Shown: positions 1 to 8,006, counted from the stretch's first letter. The stretch: DNA of 64,000 nucleotides from Weeksellaceae bacterium (GCA_949788275.1 OX460916.1:2666001-2730000), one strand, 5' to 3'. Numbers and translations: made by a program. Notes: a model not told the origin generated them from the sequence alone.

Positions 1-1
1 T

Positions 2-1681
2 TATTTAGATACATCCATTGTAATGACCAACGCACGAACAAGCGAAGGAATAGAAGAATTGATTCACCACTTTAAAATCGATCAAAAACAAACCGTTTCT
101 TACGCCATTCCAGCAGCTTATCAACTGGCCGTTCAAGAAGTAAAATCGGCTTTTGTATTACCCAACGATTATAGAGCTTGGCAGTATTTAGCACAAAAGA
201 ATGTTAGTTTTATAACCGATGAACAACAAACAACCCTTCAAGAAATTCAAAAAAAGCATCAGCTAATTCCTCGAAGACTACAAGTAAAAGAAACAGTTGA
301 CCGTAATGCTCAACTAGACAACGATCTTAACGCTATTGTAAGCTATAACTTGGTTGACAAAGAGACCTTAACTGAAAAAATAGATAAAATACTTATTCAC
401 CCTGTATGGGGTTATGTTACCTTTTTCTTGGTTCTATTGGTGATGTTTCAAGCAGTATACACTTGGGCAGAATCTTTAATGGGAATTGTTGAAGATGGCT
501 TTAATTCATTTAATGAACTGGTTCTATCTGTACTTCCCGAAGGACCCATTACCGAATTAATTGGTGGCGCTGTTATTCCTGGAATTGCAGGTATTGTGGT
601 TTTTGTTCCACAAATTGCGATTCTATTTCTATTTATTTCATTAATGGAAGAAACCGGTTATATGAGTCGTGTGGTCTACTTAATGGACCGCTGGTTAAAA
701 CCCTTTGGATTAAGTGGTAAAAGTGTTGTTCCTTTAATTTCAGGGGTGGCTTGTGCAGTACCCGCAATTATGTCGGCCCGTAATATTGAAAATGCTAAAG
801 AACGTTTACTAACGATATTGGTAACCCCTTTTATGACGTGTGCCGCGAGACTTCCCATTTATTTGGTGATTATCGCCTTGGTGATTCCCGATGAAAAATT
901 CTTGGGCTTTAACATCCAAGGACTTGTATTATTTGCCATGTACCTTTTGGGAATAATAGGGGCTGTAGGGAGTGCGTTTATCCTTAATTTAGTTATAAAA
1001 GCCAAGCACAAGAGTTACCTGATCTTAGAAATGCCGACCTATAAATTACCTGATTGGAAAAATGTGGGAATTAATGTGTGGGAAAAAACCATGGGATTCT
1101 TAATTGGAGCAGGTAAAATTATTTTTGCCATTTCGATTATCTTATGGGTTTTAGGAAGTTTTGGCCCAGGGAATCATTATTCGGAAGCCGAAGCTATTGT
1201 CCAAACAAACAACCCTAATCTATCCGAAGACGATTTAGCAAACGAAGTGGCTTCTTATAAATTAGAACATTCTTACCTCGGGAAAATTGGCTCTGTTATT
1301 GAACCATTGGTTGAACCATTAGGGTATGACTGGAAGATAGGGATTGGACTAATCTCTTCTTTCGCCGCTCGTGAAGTGTTTGTTGGGACGATGTCGACAG
1401 TCTACAGTTTAGGCGAAGTGGACGTAGATGATGAAAATGACAAAACCTTACTCTTAGATCGTATGCGCTCTGAAATTAATCAGAACACAGGACAACCTGC
1501 TTATAATCTAGCTTCAGGTGTTTCACTGCTTCTTTTTTATGCGTTTGCCATGCAATGTATGAGTACAATCGCTATTGTGAAAAAAGAGACAGGTTCATGG
1601 AAGTGGACATTAATCCAAGCAGGAATGATGACCGCTGTAGCTTATATTGCTGCATTTGCAGCTTATCACTTATTAAAATAA
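2..1681 (+). CDS. feoB: Ferrous iron transporter B, C-terminal part (5' end outside window)
   Basis: Transports Fe2+ across the inner membrane, coupled to an N-terminal G domain. The reading frame is open to the window edge, so the gene starts upstream; the visible 559 residues begin at the end of the G domain and run through the whole membrane part. FeoB Gate signatures are visible: a GVACAVPAIMSARNI segment and, shortly after, PFMTCAARLPIY, both with the conserved Cys, then a second Gate region near the C-terminus (SLLLFYAFAMQC). The internal ATG at 23 is not the true start. The next gene, 6 nt downstream, encodes the usual Cys-rich FeoB partner. Identification is secure; only the G domain cannot be checked here. 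Confidence 0.96.
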   Translation, partial: YLDTSIVMTNARTSEGIEELIHHFKIDQKQTVSYAIPAAYQLAVQEVKSAFVLPNDYRAWQYLAQKNVSFITDEQQTTLQEIQKKHQLIPRRLQVKETVDRNAQLDNDLNAIVSYNLVDKETLTEKIDKILIHPVWGYVTFFLVLLVMFQAVYTWAESLMGIVEDGFNSFNELVLSVLPEGPITELIGGAVIPGIAGIVVFVPQIAILFLFISLMEETGYMSRVVYLMDRWLKPFGLSGKSVVPLISGVACAVPAIMSARNIENAKERLLTILVTPFMTCAARLPIYLVIIALVIPDEKFLGFNIQGLVLFAMYLLGIIGAVGSAFILNLVIKAKHKSYLILEMPTYKLPDWKNVGINVWEKTMGFLIGAGKIIFAISIILWVLGSFGPGNHYSEAEAIVQTNNPNLSEDDLANEVASYKLEHSYLGKIGSVIEPLVEPLGYDWKIGIGLISSFAAREVFVGTMSTVYSLGEVDVDDENDKTLLLDRMRSEINQNTGQPAYNLASGVSLLLFYAFAMQCMSTIAIVKKETGSWKWTLIQAGMMTAVAYIAAFAAYHLLK

Positions 1682-1687
1682 TAGATC

Positions 1688-1837
1688 ATGACAAATCCAT
1701 ATATACAATATGCTTTTATCGCCTTTATGTTTGGTTTTGCGGTATGGTATATAATCCGAATGATTAAAAATTCTTTTGGTTCAGGAAAAAATGGTGGATG
1801 CTCCAAAGGTTGTGGATGCGCTCCAGAAAAAAAATAA
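1688..1837 (+). CDS. FeoB-associated Cys-rich membrane protein
   Basis: A 49-residue protein read directly from the sequence, starting with ATG 6 nt after the feoB stop. It has one N-terminal membrane segment (about residues 8-24, YAFIAFMFGFAVWYIIRM), a short basic linker, and a C-terminal GGCSKGCGCAPEKK tail with three cysteines. This matches the small FeoB-associated Cys-rich membrane proteins found directly after feoB in many anaerobes and Bacteroidota. The family role is unproven; a part in Fe2+ handling or FeoB stability is inferred from position. It is cotranscribed with feoB and followed at once by a terminator. Confidence 0.85.
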   Translation: MTNPYIQYAFIAFMFGFAVWYIIRMIKNSFGSGKNGGCSKGCGCAPEKK

Positions 1838-1844
1838 TATTCTT

Positions 1845-1873
1845 AAAGTCCTATTTTACAATAGGACTTTTTT
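1845..1873 (+). terminator. Intrinsic terminator of the feo operon
   Basis: Perfect 11-bp stem (1845-1855 with 1860-1870), 4-nt loop TTAC, and a T-run. It lies 8 nt after the Cys-rich protein stop and closes the feo operon. Confidence 0.85.
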
Positions 1874-1966
1874 ATGTTATTTTTTCTGATTAATTTTAGA
1901 CTATTATTCATTTAAAAACCCAGGCCTTATTTAACTGATTGTTTGTTTTTACCATTTTCCAACATT

Positions 1967-2569
1967 ATGACAACCACCTACCTAGTCTTTAGCCTACTCA
2001 TTCTATTACTTCTAATTGGTAGTGCCTATATCCTGATAAAGAGAAAAAGAGAAAAGAATTCCCCCCTAGAAATTTCGACCGTAGAACCTGAGGTAGAGCT
2101 CCCCCTTACCCCTATGGAGGAAGTAAAAACACTTATAGAAGTCGATGCGGACCCTAAGCCGTTTATTATTGAACAAAAACGTTTAGAAAATTACGAATCG
2201 TCGATTAAGATATCGTTAAAAACTGAACAGAAAATCGTAAAGCAACTCGTTGAATTTGAAAACAAAAAAGACTTTTTAAAAAAAGAAATCTCTTTGAACT
2301 ATCTGGCAGAAAAATTTGGAACCAATACCAAATACCTCTCGGAAATTATTCGAACTCAACGGCAACAAACCTTCAATAACTACCTCAATGAACTTCGAAT
2401 TCAATATCTTCTCAGCGAGTTTAACCATAGACCAGCCTTGCTTACTAAAAAAATAAGTGAAATAGCCGATAAAATAGGATTTGCTTCTCACAGTGCTTTT
2501 AGCACCATTTTCACCCAAATGGTGGGTGAATCACCCTCGAGTTACATCAAAAAATTAAAACAAGAATAA
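1967..2569 (+). CDS. Membrane-anchored AraC-type HTH regulator
   Basis: 200 residues from the ATG at 1967; the frame stays open to a TTG at 1943, but the ATG is the natural start because it places a hydrophobic helix (about residues 3-23) right at the N-terminus, followed by a basic KRKREK stop-transfer. Residues about 75-200 resemble the AraC/XylS double HTH: a LAEKFGTNTKYLSEIIR first helix-turn-helix and an ISEIADKIGFASHSAFSTIFTQMVGESPSSYIKKL second one. The TM-plus-AraC layout recalls the C-terminal half of the TPR-TM-AraC regulators common in Flavobacteriia; here no TPR part exists. Target genes unknown. It is a lone gene between feo and meaB. Confidence 0.8.
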   Translation: MTTTYLVFSLLILLLLIGSAYILIKRKREKNSPLEISTVEPEVELPLTPMEEVKTLIEVDADPKPFIIEQKRLENYESSIKISLKTEQKIVKQLVEFENKKDFLKKEISLNYLAEKFGTNTKYLSEIIRTQRQQTFNNYLNELRIQYLLSEFNHRPALLTKKISEIADKIGFASHSAFSTIFTQMVGESPSSYIKKLKQE

Positions 2570-2624
2570 TTGGTGTTTTGAGAATCGGATTCTTCCCATT
2601 ATCTTTAAAAGCCAAATAAAAAGC

Positions 2625-3584
2625 ATGACACATCAGGATATCGACCAATTAACCGAAAAATTACTTCAAGGCGACCGATATGCCTTATCGAAAGCAATTA
2701 CATTGGCCGAAAGTAGTCGTATCGAACACTTAGAGATTGCACAAGCCATTATTCAACGCCTTCCCCCCTCAACCAATTCAAAACGAATTGCCATCACAGG
2801 TGTACCAGGCGTAGGGAAAAGCACCTTTATAGAAGCTTTAGGCAACTATATAACAACAAAAGGGCATCGGGTTGCTATCTTAGCCATAGACCCTAGTAGC
2901 TCACTCTCTAAAGGAAGTATTTTAGGCGATAAAACCCGCATGGAAGATTTAGCAAGAAACGAAGCTGCCTACATTCGACCAACCGCCTCACGCGGTTCAT
3001 TGGGTGGAGTAACTTCGAGAACCTATGAGGCCATCCTCTTGTGTGAAGCCGCTGGCTTTGATACGATTTTAATTGAGACTGTGGGTGTAGGGCAATCGGA
3101 AACGTTAGTGCACAACATAAGCGACCTTTTTTTATTTCTACAACTGCCGGGTTCTGGAGACGATCTTCAAGGCATTAAACGCGGCATTATGGAAATGGCC
3201 GATTTAATATTTGTAAACAAAGCCGATACATTTGACGAGAAGTTGGTGAAGGATGCAAAAATGGATATTGTTCGATCGTTGCAATTTTTACCAACAAAGG
3301 GGTCACAGTGGAAGAGAAAGATCCTGATAGGATCGGCTCTTAAGGAAAAAGGAATTGCGGAGTTATGGGAAATGGTCAATGATTATTTTGCCTTAATCCA
3401 AAACAATAATTATTATTTCACAACACGCAAAGAGCAACAACTAAAACAAGCGAAGACCTATGTCATTGATTTAGTTACTCAACAACTCACTTGTGAACTA
3501 AAAGAAAAACCCTTGGATTATAAAAATAACGATTCAGCCTATCAGCTTGCTAAAAGCTGGTTACTGGAAAACAAAAAAGACTAA
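2625..3584 (+). CDS. meaB: Methylmalonyl-CoA mutase-associated GTPase MeaB
   Basis: G3E-family GTPase that protects and reloads adenosylcobalamin-dependent methylmalonyl-CoA mutase. 319 residues, normal length. P-loop GVPGVGKST at 59-67, Asp89 in the AIDPSSS segment, ETVGVGQSE at 151-159, and the base-recognition NKAD at 198-201 are all present. The mutase genes are not in the window. The stop codon lies inside the stem of the terminator that follows. The family also contains ArgK-named proteins; MeaB is the better name. Confidence 0.93.
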   Translation: MTHQDIDQLTEKLLQGDRYALSKAITLAESSRIEHLEIAQAIIQRLPPSTNSKRIAITGVPGVGKSTFIEALGNYITTKGHRVAILAIDPSSSLSKGSILGDKTRMEDLARNEAAYIRPTASRGSLGGVTSRTYEAILLCEAAGFDTILIETVGVGQSETLVHNISDLFLFLQLPGSGDDLQGIKRGIMEMADLIFVNKADTFDEKLVKDAKMDIVRSLQFLPTKGSQWKRKILIGSALKEKGIAELWEMVNDYFALIQNNNYYFTTRKEQQLKQAKTYVIDLVTQQLTCELKEKPLDYKNNDSAYQLAKSWLLENKKD

Positions 3585-3603
3585 CCTAAGTTAGTCTTTT
3601 TTT
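3573..3603 (+). terminator. Terminator of meaB
   Basis: Stem GACTAAC/GTTAGTC (3579-3585 with 3590-3596), extended by an A-run/T-run pair, loop CTAA, 7 T. It overlaps the meaB stop and ends exactly where the tRNA-Asn remnant begins, so it is host sequence on the left flank of the integrated element. Confidence 0.85.
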
Positions 3604-3646
3604 GCTCCTCCTCTTGGGCTCGAACCAAGGACCCTCTGATTAACAG
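3604..3646 (-). repeat. attL: displaced 3' end of tRNA-Asn
   Basis: 43 bp identical to 9034-9076. Upstream of it is the host terminator of meaB; after position 3646 identity to the tRNA stops. It is not a working tRNA gene, because the D arm and the 5' acceptor strand are missing. Confidence 0.93.
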
Positions 3647-3750
3647 AAAGAGGGTAAACAATATCAACACTTCCTTAGTTAGCACAGATAATTCATATAC
3701 CCCTCATTAACAGTAGATTTTAGTGTCATATTTCCTTATAAGTCATTTTA

Positions 3751-3812
3751 CTTCCTTAAAAAACCCCAAAATATAATGCAAAAATAATGCAAATTTAAAG
3801 ACTTTTGCATTA
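3751..3812. promoter_or_regulatory. Left putative arm-type integrase sites / int operator
   Basis: CTTCCTTAAAAA at 3751-3762, then two direct copies of TAATGCAAA in 11-bp register (3774-3784, 3785-3795), then an inverted copy TTTTGCATTA at 3803-3812. The same order, CTTCCTTAAAAA followed about 24 bp later by two TGTGCAA copies in 11-bp register, recurs at the right end (8946-8991). Repetition inside both ends suggests recombinase arm sites; the inverted copy runs into the int -7 element, so it may also act as an operator (inference). Confidence 0.55.
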
Positions 3813-3818
3813 CATTTG
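3811..3818 (+). promoter_or_regulatory. Promoter -7 element of the integrase gene
   Basis: TACATTTG fits the Bacteroidota -7 consensus TAnnTTTG, 22 bp before the integrase ATG. The preceding base pairs belong to the inverted TAATGCAAAA copy. No clear -33 box is seen. Confidence 0.55.
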
Positions 3819-3840
3819 TTTTAACATTAATTTAGTATTT

Positions 3841-5094
3841 ATGGATTTTAAGATTACTTTTTATTTGGATGAACGTAGAGCTACAAAAACAGGAAAATTT
3901 CCTCTAAAACTGAGGGCTTACAGTCTTATTGAAAAGAAAGCTATGTTTTTTTCTATCGGTAAAGAGTTTTCAAAAATTGAATTTGATTGTTTAACATCCT
4001 CTAAAATTCCTAAAAAATTACAAGCAGAAAAGATTGCAATTGATGCAATTAATGCAAAAGCAAATGAAGTTGCACTAAAGTTAAATCCTTTTAGATTCGA
4101 GGATTTTAAGCAGAATTTCTATTCCAAATCAAAAGACACATGCAATATTATCGAAGTCTATCAGACAAAAATTAATAAGCTACATAAGGATGACCAAATT
4201 AAAACTGCCAAATCTTATGAATCAAGCCTAAAGTCAATTTGTAAGTTTATCAACCCTAAAAGTCCAGAATCCGTTTCAAAATTACATGTAATTTCTATCA
4301 CAATAGATTGGCTTAAAAAGTACGAAAATTATATGCTATCAAATGAAAAATCATATTCTACAGTAGGTATTTACTTGCGAAGTCTACGTGCTATTATCAA
4401 CATCATTCTTAATGATAATCCTCAGTTCAAAAAATATTATCCATTTGGGAGTGGACAATTGTATCAGATACCAAGTACAAAAAAGGTTAAAAAAGCTTTA
4501 TCAGTTAAAGATGTTAAAACTCTTTATAATTCTACCCCCACAAATATACATCAACACCGAGCCAAAGATTTTTGGATGTTGTCGTATTTATGCAATGGTA
4601 TGAATATAAGTGATATACTGCGTTTAAAGTTCAAAGATATTGATGCAGAGCAAATGAAATTATCTTTTTACAGAAACAAAACTGTAAACGCAAATAAACA
4701 AAGTTTATCAAAAATAGAAATTGCATTAAATCTCAAGATTTTGGCTATAATTGAAAAATATCGTAATCAAGATTCAAAACGAGATGATTTTTTGTTCCCC
4801 ATTTTAGAAAACACAGATAATGAAGAAGTTAAGATTAATAAAATAGAAGGTTTTATTCGTAAAATAAATCAACATTTAAAATGTCTTGCAAAAGAAATTG
4901 GAATTCCAGAAGTGATTTCTACTTATTGGGCAAGACATAGTTTCTCTACAATTGCATTGAATAGTGGCGCTTCGATAGAGTTAATTAGTGAATCTTTAGG
5001 ACACACAGATGTAAAGACAACCAAAGCTTATTTGGATGGTTTTGACGAGGAAAATAAAAAACAGTTGAGTAATATTATTTCTGATTTCTTATGA
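3841..5094 (+). CDS. Tyrosine recombinase (integrase) of the tRNA-Asn element
   Basis: 417 residues from ATG 3841 (an upstream in-frame TTG at 3805 would overlap the promoter). Layout: N-terminal arm-binding region, SAM-like core-binding domain (about 100-200), catalytic domain (about 215-410). Visible catalytic residues: Arg278 in YRNKT, Arg365 in TYWARHS, His388 in LGHTD, nucleophile Tyr397. The canonical Arg I position is Asn255 (GMN 253-255) and the usual His before Arg II is Trp363. A shifted Arg I recalls CTnDOT IntDOT, where an Arg in the following beta strand is reported to substitute (recalled from the literature). It probably integrates and excises the element at tRNA-Asn. Its stop overlaps the next start by 4 nt. 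Confidence 0.93.
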   Translation: MDFKITFYLDERRATKTGKFPLKLRAYSLIEKKAMFFSIGKEFSKIEFDCLTSSKIPKKLQAEKIAIDAINAKANEVALKLNPFRFEDFKQNFYSKSKDTCNIIEVYQTKINKLHKDDQIKTAKSYESSLKSICKFINPKSPESVSKLHVISITIDWLKKYENYMLSNEKSYSTVGIYLRSLRAIINIILNDNPQFKKYYPFGSGQLYQIPSTKKVKKALSVKDVKTLYNSTPTNIHQHRAKDFWMLSYLCNGMNISDILRLKFKDIDAEQMKLSFYRNKTVNANKQSLSKIEIALNLKILAIIEKYRNQDSKRDDFLFPILENTDNEEVKINKIEGFIRKINQHLKCLAKEIGIPEVISTYWARHSFSTIALNSGASIELISESLGHTDVKTTKAYLDGFDEENKKQLSNIISDFL

Positions 5095-5612
5095 TAAAAT
5101 TAGCATTTAATGAAAGTAAATTTATCATTCCTCAAGAGCTTGATTGCATAAATGAACTGAAAGAATTAATTATTAAAAATAATTTATACCTATGCAATTG
5201 TGGTTCTACGAATTATTATTGGAAAAACGACAAACAGGTTTTCGAATGCAAATCTTGCAACAAAAGAAAATCAGTAAAATCATTTTGTAATATAATGCAC
5301 AACAGCAATCTTAAAATAAATCTTTGGCTTTCAGTTTTACATTTACATTGTATTGGATGCACTCCAAGCAAGATCAAGAAAATTCTTAACCACAAGAAGT
5401 ACAGCACGATTTGGGATAAAGTATTTTTAGCTAAACAAGCAGAGAAGAAGTATTTAAAAAATAGACAATATCGCCCAAAAGATATTGATTCACAGATACA
5501 GCCTCTTTCAAATTTATCAATTTCCAAACAAGTACAATTTGAACAAGCTTTTTCTTCTAAAAAATATATCAGTTGTGATTTGTATTGGCGTTGGTTTTTA
5601 CAAATAATTTAG
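5091..5612 (+). CDS. Zinc-ribbon/HTH protein coupled to the integrase
   Basis: 173 residues, starting in an ATGA overlap with the integrase stop, so probably translationally coupled. A four-Cys zinc ribbon (Cys35, Cys37, Cys53, Cys56) is followed by an HTH-like segment (about 68-112). This order resembles the N-terminal part of IS1595/ISXO2-type transposases, but there is no DDE domain and the protein ends soon after. Possible roles are a DNA-binding accessory of integration or excision; neither can be shown. It could also be a C-terminally truncated transposase, though its tight coupling to int argues for a maintained gene. The 142 bp after it, up to 5754, hold no visible gene. Confidence 0.7.
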   Translation: MIKLAFNESKFIIPQELDCINELKELIIKNNLYLCNCGSTNYYWKNDKQVFECKSCNKRKSVKSFCNIMHNSNLKINLWLSVLHLHCIGCTPSKIKKILNHKKYSTIWDKVFLAKQAEKKYLKNRQYRPKDIDSQIQPLSNLSISKQVQFEQAFSSKKYISCDLYWRWFLQII

Positions 5613-5754
5613 GTACGTAAAAGGATATTAAAATTTTATTCAAATTATCTTAAACTTCACTATCAACAAGCTTTTTCTTAGAAGCACATTAAACCAATTT
5701 TAATCCTTTTTGTTTGCGAGTTTCTTCATTATAATTTGCGGTATAATTCATTTT

Positions 5755-6111
5755 ATGATGGAGAATATTATTATTAATAACCATGCGTTCAATCAAATTG
5801 AAACTTGGTTAACGAACTTCAAAAAAGAGGTTCTAACAGAAATTGACGGAATGAAAAATTTAAAAAGTGATGATGAAACTTATTACACAGCAGAACAAAC
5901 GGCCGAAATTTTGGGCATTTCGAAGAAAACGTTGTATAACTTAAACAATAACAGAGAAATTACGTATTCTAAAGCGGCAGGAAAATGCTTTTATACAAAG
6001 AAAAATGTAAAAGATTTTTTGCAAAGAAACACGTATAAATCCAAATACGAGATTGAATCTGAAACATTGTCGAATTTAATACGCTACCAAGATGCAAAAA
6101 GTTTATTCTAA
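5755..6111 (+). CDS. Excisionase-type HTH protein
   Basis: 118 residues from the first of two adjacent ATGs (5755, 5758); the frame extends to a TTG at 5710, but that adds only a hydrophobic stretch unlike the family. Residues about 42-95 form a MerR-like HTH_17/excisionase domain: YYTAEQTAEILGISKKTLYN, then a short wing (GKCFYTKKNVKDFL). Such proteins act as recombination directionality factors or as transcriptional regulators of integrative elements. The last 20 bp overlap the start of the polymerase-like gene, so the two are an operon. Whether it is Xis or a regulator of the replication gene is open. Confidence 0.8.
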   Translation: MMENIIINNHAFNQIETWLTNFKKEVLTEIDGMKNLKSDDETYYTAEQTAEILGISKKTLYNLNNNREITYSKAAGKCFYTKKNVKDFLQRNTYKSKYEIESETLSNLIRYQDAKSLF

Positions 6112-7495
6112 ATTCAATAATAAATTTGGCTGGAAAATCTGTATTACTGGACCATTATTTCAGTTTTTGGAAAACAACAAAATTTCGTTCCCTTCCCATC
6201 TGAACTGGGATGACTTGTTATTGTTGGCAAGCAAAATAGAATACAAACTTTCTAAAAAAAATGTAGATTTTGTTGAAATACCTTCGGACGAACTGAAATA
6301 TTACATAAGAAATTATGTAAAATATATTGATTATTTAATTAACATTGAAGCTATTGAAAAGAAAAATTACTCGACCACACTCAAAAAGTGCAATGCATAT
6401 CGAGTTAAATATGAATTGTTTGAGATAGGCTCTGACGATATTCACGAGATAGAAATTGCCATGAAGCCAAAATACTATTCAGTTGTGCCTAATAATTGTA
6501 GTCATTTAACTAAGTGGCTTAACAATAACTTAGAAGTCGATTATTACAACTATTTCTACAGCTCCTTTAGCATTGTAGAAACACAGAACAGTCGTAAAGA
6601 ATATGAAAAATTCGCTCTAAAAGCGTTAAATTATAGAATGTCGTTAATAGATTTAGATAAAGGGTATTTTCGAGCAAGTCGTGATATTTCGTCCGATAAC
6701 AGACTACATACTAACCTGACCAATTTTCCGAGCAAGCTAAGACAGTTCATTACCTACGATGGCTGGGATTTAGTATCCTACGACGTCAAAAATTCTCAGC
6801 CGTATTTTCTGATTGTTTTCTTAGAGAGATTTGAAGAGGATAGGATTAGGAGGATATTTAGAAGAATTTATAGTTCTAATAAAGGTATTATGTCGGACAG
6901 AATCATACAATCCCTTTACTGTAAAGAGTTTCAAGATGAATATTTAAGACTGAAAGATTTGATTCTTAATGGAAAGCTGTACGAGTTTTTGGTTGATATT
7001 TTAGATTTTAAAATGAAATTTGGCAAATTTTTAGTCAAAGCGTACGATAAAGAAACTCATAGAAACTATTTTAAATATTTCGATTCTAAACGTGATGCGT
7101 GTAAACAAGCATTTATGCAGATTTTATATTCAATGAACAGTCGAAAATCCAAGCAGTATAAACGATTTGACGAAGAATTTCCTAAGTTTTGTGAGTTGTT
7201 AATTTTACTAAAATCATCAACCAAACGAAAAAATTCGTATAAAAAATTTCCAAAGCTATTGCAACATATCGAATCAGATTGCATTTTGGACTTTGTTACG
7301 AAGAATATTGCTAAAGAGTTTCCTGACATGCCCATGTTTACTATACACGACTCTATTGCGACAATAGAAGCCTATAGTGATATTTTATACAATAAAATGA
7401 GGCAACACCTCGGTGAGTATTCTAGTGGCGTTCTACCTCAGTTAAAACAAGAATATTGGGGGCTAAATTATACAAAAATAAAAGAGGCAGTTTAG
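6092..7495 (+). CDS. Family A polymerase-like protein (TV-Pol-like) of the element
   Basis: 467 residues. Three regions line up with the palm/fingers core of PolA and T7-type RNA polymerases. Motif A is Asp231 in YDVKNSQP, preceded by Arg204 in RLHTNLTN. The fingers helix has Arg334, Lys338, Met342 and Tyr346, the same 4-residue spacing as Arg754, Lys758, Phe762 and Tyr766 of E. coli Pol I, and is followed by FDEEFPKF. Motif C is His419-Asp420 in TIHDSIAT, close to the HDS of T7 RNA polymerase. No exonuclease domain. Residues about 35-120 look like a winged helix. Best fit from memory: the TV-Pol family (Iyer, Abhiman and Aravind 2008), proposed primase-polymerases of mobile elements and virophage. 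A replication role is inferred, activity is not shown. Confidence 0.72.
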   Translation: MQKVYSKFNNKFGWKICITGPLFQFLENNKISFPSHLNWDDLLLLASKIEYKLSKKNVDFVEIPSDELKYYIRNYVKYIDYLINIEAIEKKNYSTTLKKCNAYRVKYELFEIGSDDIHEIEIAMKPKYYSVVPNNCSHLTKWLNNNLEVDYYNYFYSSFSIVETQNSRKEYEKFALKALNYRMSLIDLDKGYFRASRDISSDNRLHTNLTNFPSKLRQFITYDGWDLVSYDVKNSQPYFLIVFLERFEEDRIRRIFRRIYSSNKGIMSDRIIQSLYCKEFQDEYLRLKDLILNGKLYEFLVDILDFKMKFGKFLVKAYDKETHRNYFKYFDSKRDACKQAFMQILYSMNSRKSKQYKRFDEEFPKFCELLILLKSSTKRKNSYKKFPKLLQHIESDCILDFVTKNIAKEFPDMPMFTIHDSIATIEAYSDILYNKMRQHLGEYSSGVLPQLKQEYWGLNYTKIKEAV

Positions 7496-7508
7496 TTTGC
7501 CTCTTTTT
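7481..7508. terminator. Terminator between the polymerase-like gene and leftward cargo
   Basis: Stem AAAGAGGCA/TGCCTCTTT (7481-7489 with 7498-7506), 8-nt loop, T-run; it contains the stop codon of the polymerase-like gene. A-rich sequence on the left side would let it work for the convergent leftward gene too. Confidence 0.8.
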
Positions 7509-7520
7509 CTTTTAAATTAT

Positions 7521-7841
7521 TTAATCGATTGATTTATAATATTTTTTATTACTTTCTATTACCTCTCTTATTAATTTGATAACATATTTTGTTTGTATAG
7601 TCTTATCTTTATAGATTTCTATACAATTATCTATTGTAATAATTATTTTACTTTCATCAGCGAAAATTCCTGATAATCCTATTGCAGATATTATAAAAAT
7701 TGTACCAATGAAATATATTGGAAAAGTTAAAACTCCAATAATAAGAAGTATTATAGATGCAACTATCTCACCTGTAGTTGGTAATACTTGAATTATTTCT
7801 ATTTTTTTGATATTTTCAATATAATAAATATTTTTATCCAC
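7521..7841 (-). CDS. DUF6232-like small membrane protein, N-terminus probably frameshifted
   Basis: 106 residues from a GTG at 7841, with two adjacent hydrophobic segments (about 25-60) and a charged C-terminal helix. The layout resembles DUF6232-type small membrane proteins (inference from pattern). The frame stays open to 7928 and encodes a plausible extra strand (IYSSNNLKLYNNCIIVDKN), but with no ATG. An ATG at 7942 in another frame gives MNNNKSTESEF and then a stop; one extra T in the TTTT run (7909-7912, minus strand) would join both parts into one protein. So this is either a frameshifted gene, a sequencing slip, or a gene using a weak start. Function unknown. Confidence 0.5.
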   Translation of the reverse strand: MDKNIYYIENIKKIEIIQVLPTTGEIVASIILLIIGVLTFPIYFIGTIFIISAIGLSGIFADESKIIITIDNCIEIYKDKTIQTKYVIKLIREVIESNKKYYKSID

Positions 7842-8006
7842 TATTATACAATTATTATATAATTTTAGATTATTCGATGAATATATTTCATTGTTTTTAT
7901 TGAAATCTAAAATTCTGATTCTGTAGATTTATTATTATTCATTTTTAAAAAATATTAAAGCTAAATTGTCAATATTAATTTCACCTGTTTTCATTCAATC
8001 AAAAAA

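Noticed and set aside
3604-3646. A third tRNA-Asn gene
   Set aside because: Only the part from anticodon loop to 3' end is present; it is the attL remnant.
5216-5527. Leftward frame of 103 codons opposite the zinc-ribbon gene
   Set aside because: It is antisense to a gene with a clear Cys4 ribbon; its Leu/Phe-rich composition is what the opposite strand of A+T-rich coding DNA gives.
7905-7920. Programmed -1 frameshift in the small membrane gene
   Set aside because: The T-run is only 4 nt, with no heptamer of the X XXY YYZ type and no obvious stimulatory stem; a simple frameshift or sequencing slip is more likely.
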